Below are positions 22,809 through 25,622 of a stretch of DNA of 25,622 nucleotides, piece after piece. This stretch comes from Acidobacteriota bacterium (GTDB lineage: Bacteria > Acidobacteriota > Terriglobia > Terriglobales > Acidobacteriaceae), in NCBI GenBank assembly GCA_021799945.1, contig JAJYZK010000003.1, forward strand, positions 1 to 25,622. Direction: 5' to 3'. The translations under genes were made by a program, and so were the position numbers. The notes under the pieces were generated by a model. That model did not search any database. It was not told the origin of the DNA and was given only the letters and a program-made list of their open reading frames with translations. Position 1 is the first letter of the stretch. Each line of letters begins with the position of its first letter.

Positions 22809-24554
22809 ATGCAGTCTCGCTTCAGGCCTCTACGGCATGCGCGCAAGCAGGGCGCCGGCGCACGCCGGCGGCTGTTCCCATTCTTCGCCGCATTCGTATT
22901 CCTTGCCCGCCTCATCGCCGGGCCGGCCGGCGCCGCGCAGCAAACTCCCTCGCCGGGCAAGTTTGTGGACATTGCAAAGTCCAGCGGGGTGGACTTCGAC
23001 TATCGCGCCTCCCACACCTCGAAGAAGTATCTGCTGGAAACCATGGGATCGGGGGTCGCCGTCTTCGACTACGACAACGATGGACGGCCGGACATCTTCC
23101 TGGTCAACGGCGCGCCCATCGCCGACCCCACACCGCTGGGCGCGATTCCCCGCAAGACCGGCCCCGAGTACTGGAACCGCCTCTACCGGCAGAAGCCGGA
23201 TGGCGGCTTTGAAGACGTAACCGAAAAGGCCGGCCTGCAAGGATACGGCTACGACATCGGCGTCGCCGTGGGCGACTATGACAACGACGGTTACGAAGAC
23301 CTTTATGTCACCGGGTATGGAGGAAACCATCTCTACCACAACAACGGAAATGGAACCTTCACGGATGTGACCCAGTCCTCGGGCGCCGGCGGGAGCGGAT
23401 GGTCCACCAGCGCGGCGTGGGTCGACCTGGATAACGACGGCCTTCTGGACCTGGTCGTGCTCCGCTATATGAAGTGGGATTTCAACGATATCTGGTGCGG
23501 TTCGCACCAGCCGGGCTTTCGCTCGTACTGCCATCCCGATCTGTTTGAACCGGCCACTCCGCTGGTGTACCACAACGACGGCCATGGCCACTTCACGGAA
23601 GTCGGCGCCAAGATCGGCATCGATCAGCCCGGCAAAGGGCTGGGCATCGCCATCGGCGACGTGAAGGGCGATGGACGCATGAGCGTCTTCGTCGCCAACG
23701 ATTCGATGTTCGAGTTTCTCTACCGCAACAAAGGGAACGGAACCTTCGACGAGACCGGTCTGGCCTCGGAGGTCGCCGTGGACGGCGGCGGCCAGACCTA
23801 CGCCGGAATGGGCGTGGATTTTCAGGACTACGACAACGACGGGCTCGCGGACCTGGTGGTCACCGATCTGGCCAACCAGCGGTATGCCCTCTATAAGAAC
23901 AACGGCGACGGCAGCTTTGCCTATGACAGCTACCTGTCCGGCGTGGGAGGTGAGACGCAGTTGCATTCCGGATGGGGCATCCGGTTTTTCGACTTCGATA
24001 ACGACGGCCTGAAGGATCTGATCGTCGCGCAGGGACACGAAATGGATAACATTCGGCTCCAGTATCCGCAACTCCGGTACAAGGAGCCGCTGCTGCTGCT
24101 GCGCAACCTGGGCCACGGAAAGTTCGTGGACGTCTCCGCGGAATCCGGCGCGGTCTTTCAGCAGCGCTGGGTGAGCCGCGGCCTGGCCATCGGCGATCTA
24201 AGAAACGATGGCCGGGAGGACGTCGTCGTTTCCACCAACGACGGCCCCGCTCATATTCTGCTGAACGAGACCCAGACGGCCAATCACTGGCTGGAGCTTG
24301 CGCTGGTGGGGAAAAAAAGCAACCGGGACGGGGTTGGAGCGGAGATCAAGCTGACGGCGCACGGGCAAAGCCAGTGGTGGACCGTCTCCACCTGCGGCAG
24401 CTATCTCTCGGCCAGCGACAAACGCGCTCACTTTGGCCTGGGCTCGGCGACCATGGCCGATGCGATCGAAATTCGATGGCCGAGCGGCATCCGGCAGAAG
24501 TTAACCGGCGTGCGCGCGGATCAAATCCTGCGGGTCGAGGAGCCCTCGCAGTAA
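22809..24554 (+). CDS. Secreted CRTAC1-like FG-GAP/VCBS propeller protein with ASPIC/UnbV domain
   Basis: This 581-residue protein has a basic start, a hydrophobic signal core (about 23-37) and probable cleavage after AGA. Seven calcium-binding loops of the DxDxDG type are spaced along residues 80-475: DYDNDGRPD, DYDNDGYED, DLDNDGLLD, DVKGDGRMS, DYDNDGLAD, DFDNDGLKD and DLRNDGRED. This number fits a seven-bladed propeller; the fourth and seventh are degenerate. The last 90 residues form an ASPIC/UnbV domain (GVGAEIKL through EIRWPSG). Such proteins are common in Acidobacteriota, Planctomycetota and Verrucomicrobiota; their binding partner is unknown. It follows the ligase gene by 69 bases, and no clear ribosome site precedes the ATG. 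Confidence 0.93.
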   Translation: MQSRFRPLRHARKQGAGARRRLFPFFAAFVFLARLIAGPAGAAQQTPSPGKFVDIAKSSGVDFDYRASHTSKKYLLETMGSGVAVFDYDNDGRPDIFLVNGAPIADPTPLGAIPRKTGPEYWNRLYRQKPDGGFEDVTEKAGLQGYGYDIGVAVGDYDNDGYEDLYVTGYGGNHLYHNNGNGTFTDVTQSSGAGGSGWSTSAAWVDLDNDGLLDLVVLRYMKWDFNDIWCGSHQPGFRSYCHPDLFEPATPLVYHNDGHGHFTEVGAKIGIDQPGKGLGIAIGDVKGDGRMSVFVANDSMFEFLYRNKGNGTFDETGLASEVAVDGGGQTYAGMGVDFQDYDNDGLADLVVTDLANQRYALYKNNGDGSFAYDSYLSGVGGETQLHSGWGIRFFDFDNDGLKDLIVAQGHEMDNIRLQYPQLRYKEPLLLLRNLGHGKFVDVSAESGAVFQQRWVSRGLAIGDLRNDGREDVVVSTNDGPAHILLNETQTANHWLELALVGKKSNRDGVGAEIKLTAHGQSQWWTVSTCGSYLSASDKRAHFGLGSATMADAIEIRWPSGIRQKLTGVRADQILRVEEPSQ

Positions 24555-24572
24555 CGCCCCCATTGCGTCCTC

Positions 24573-24591
24573 CGGCGGTCGATTTCCGCCG
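24573..24591. terminator. Small GC hairpin between convergent genes
   Basis: CGGCGG (24573-24578) pairs with CCGCCG (24586-24591) around a 7-base loop, in the 44-base gap between the stops of the propeller gene and the sulfurtransferase gene. There is no T-run, so it is only a candidate. Confidence 0.35.
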
Positions 24592-24598
24592 CGAAACC

Positions 24599-25438
24599 TC
24601 AGGAGCTGGTTGCGATCTTCGCTTCGGGCCGCCGGGCGTATTCGGACCAGGAGCCGTCATACAGGCTTACCTGCGCGGCGCCCAGGATCTCCAGCCCGAG
24701 AGACAAAACCGCCGCCGTCACACCCGAGCCACAGGTGGTCACCACCGGTTTGCCGAGATCGACGCCTCTGGCCAGAAAGATGTCGGCCAGCTCCTCCGCC
24801 GGTTTCAGGCGTCCCTGCCGCACCAGATCCCCGAAGGGCAGGTTGATGGCGCCGGGCATGTGACCGGAGCGGATGCCGGCGCGCGGTTCGGAGGCGCTTC
24901 CTTGAAAGCGGGCCGCCGAGCGGGCGTCGAGAATCTGTCCTCCCTCGTCCATGACCCGTACAATGCCGGCGAAATCTGTAACCGCCGCGGCATTGAGTTT
25001 CGCGTGAAATGAGGCCGGAGGGCGGCGGACACTTCCGCTTTCCATAGGAAGACCCTCCTCCGCCCATGCCGGCAAGCCTCCGTCCAGCAGATAGACCCGC
25101 TCCGCTCCAAACACGCGCAGCTTCCACCAGGCTCTGGCGGCGGAGAACATTCCGCTCTGCTCGTAAACGACCAAGGTCATTCCATGGCCGACCCCCAGGG
25201 CGCTCATGGCGCGGGCGAAATCCTCCGCGGCGGGCAGCATGTGGGGCAGCGAGGTCGCTTGATCGGAGAGCGCCTCAATATCGAAGAAGACCGCTCCGGG
25301 AATATGATTCTCCCGATATCGCGCCGCCGTGTCGACAGGAGGGGTCGCGCCGGGCGGAGAGAGACTGGCGTCCAGAACGGCCAGATCGGGCTCGCCGAGG
25401 CGCTCCCGCAGCCATGACGGGGAAACCATTGGATTCAT
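24599..25438 (-). CDS. Two-domain rhodanese, 3-mercaptopyruvate sulfurtransferase type
   Basis: This 279-residue cytosolic enzyme has two rhodanese domains. The first (about 1-125) is inactive and carries FFDIEALSDQATSLPHMLP and AWWKLRVFGAERVYLLDGGLPAW. The second has DARSAARFQG (171-180) and the active-site loop CGSGVT with Cys236. CGSGVT is the mercaptopyruvate form; thiosulfate enzymes have CRKGVT. YDGSWSEYA near the end is conserved. It moves sulfur from 3-mercaptopyruvate to an acceptor, or from thiosulfate more weakly. ATG at 25438 begins MNPMVSPSWL; GAAGG lies only one base before it but ten bases before the next ATG (25429), so MVSPSWL may be the true start. No other sulfur gene is next to it. 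Confidence 0.94.
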   Translation of the reverse strand: MNPMVSPSWLRERLGEPDLAVLDASLSPPGATPPVDTAARYRENHIPGAVFFDIEALSDQATSLPHMLPAAEDFARAMSALGVGHGMTLVVYEQSGMFSAARAWWKLRVFGAERVYLLDGGLPAWAEEGLPMESGSVRRPPASFHAKLNAAAVTDFAGIVRVMDEGGQILDARSAARFQGSASEPRAGIRSGHMPGAINLPFGDLVRQGRLKPAEELADIFLARGVDLGKPVVTTCGSGVTAAVLSLGLEILGAAQVSLYDGSWSEYARRPEAKIATSS

Positions 25439-25622
25439 GCCTTCAGAATATCCCGTTCCCCGCCGCACCGCCTTCGCCCCGAAGAGATCGGAAGGGACCG
25501 GAAGAGACCGATGGCGGGAAGGGCGAAGGGCGCAGCGGCCAGGGCCATGGCGAAGGGCGGGGCGCTCCTCAGAGGCAAATCTCCTCTGCGCGCTTCACTC
25601 TTCCGGAACGGCGGTAACGAGC
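25439..25622. other. Right-edge sequence, no gene supported
   Basis: This stretch upstream of the sulfurtransferase gene contains purine-rich imperfect repeats near 25482-25535 (GAAGAGATCGG, GAAGGGACCGG, GAAGAGACCG). It also has a perfect 6-bp hairpin, CAGAGG (25570-25575) with CCTCTG (25583-25588). It should hold the sulfurtransferase promoter, but I cannot place it. Confidence 0.4.

Noticed and set aside
22830..24116. 428-codon open frame on the minus strand opposite the propeller protein gene
   Set aside because: It mirrors the repeated Asp/Asn/Gly codons of the calcium loops, giving a Val/Ile-rich artefact; the sense frame has seven recognisable loops.
12038..25438. Functional link between the sulfurtransferase and the sulfoquinovose synthase as a sulfite supply
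   Set aside because: They are more than 11 kb apart on opposite strands, and mercaptopyruvate sulfurtransferase does not make sulfite as its main product.
25066..25617. 183-codon plus-strand frame at the right edge
   Set aside because: Mostly antisense to the sulfurtransferase; the Arg/Pro-rich translation has no family pattern.
1..25622. Possible CRISPR, insertion sequence or prophage
   Set aside because: I saw no regularly spaced repeats of CRISPR length, no transposase or integrase motif, and no paired terminal inverted repeats. The short tandem repeats at 3248 and 4355 have no spacers.

Overview
This is a GC-rich (clearly above 60 % by eye) bacterial chromosome segment with 19 protein-coding genes, one of them cut by the left edge. 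The gene content fits a heterotrophic, diderm, soil-type bacterium. A family-20 hexosaminidase, an ACS-type MFS transporter, a CRTAC1/ASPIC-UnbV propeller protein, a Gld-like ABC system with a DUF4340 partner, an outer-membrane barrel candidate and a lipoprotein together suggest Acidobacteriota. That assignment is inference from gene content and style, because the window holds no rRNA or other marker. I see no tRNA, rRNA, CRISPR array, insertion sequence or phage gene.

Layout. (1) 1-2737, plus strand: end of a GH20 beta-N-acetylhexosaminidase followed by an MFS permease, probably one amino-sugar or sugar-acid utilisation unit, closed by a strong hairpin. (2) 2809-4138, minus strand: three small genes, namely a CDGSH iron-sulfur protein, a small lipoprotein and a CspA-type cold-shock protein with its own perfect 15-bp-stem terminator. 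(3) 4411-6709, minus strand: a MacB-type permease without an ATPase and two related four-helix EamA/SMR-type half-transporters. (4) 7020-13240, plus strand: a probable surface-glycan or lipid-sugar cluster. It holds a glutamine-dependent asparagine-synthetase-like amidotransferase, an ArnT-like GT-C glycosyltransferase, a membrane-anchored class I methyltransferase and an SQD1/SqdB-type UDP-sulfoquinovose synthase. (5) 13525-16047, plus strand: an AraC regulator, a predicted outer-membrane barrel and a small secreted protein of unknown function. (6) 16316-20798, minus strand: a tightly packed operon running ATPase, permease, GldG-like protein, DUF4340 protein. (7) 21123-25438: formate-tetrahydrofolate ligase and a CRTAC1-like propeller on the plus strand, and a 3-mercaptopyruvate-type sulfurtransferase on the minus strand.

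The most interesting part is 5738-13240. Two ArnE-like half-transporters sit back to back with an operon carrying an ArnT-like transferase, an amidotransferase, a membrane methyltransferase and a UDP-sulfoquinovose synthase. No SQDG synthase-type glycosyltransferase is in view. One reading is a pathway that makes, flips and transfers a modified, possibly sulfonated, sugar onto a surface glycan or lipid; this is inference. The second candidate for novelty is the AraC, barrel and secreted-protein module at 13525-16047.
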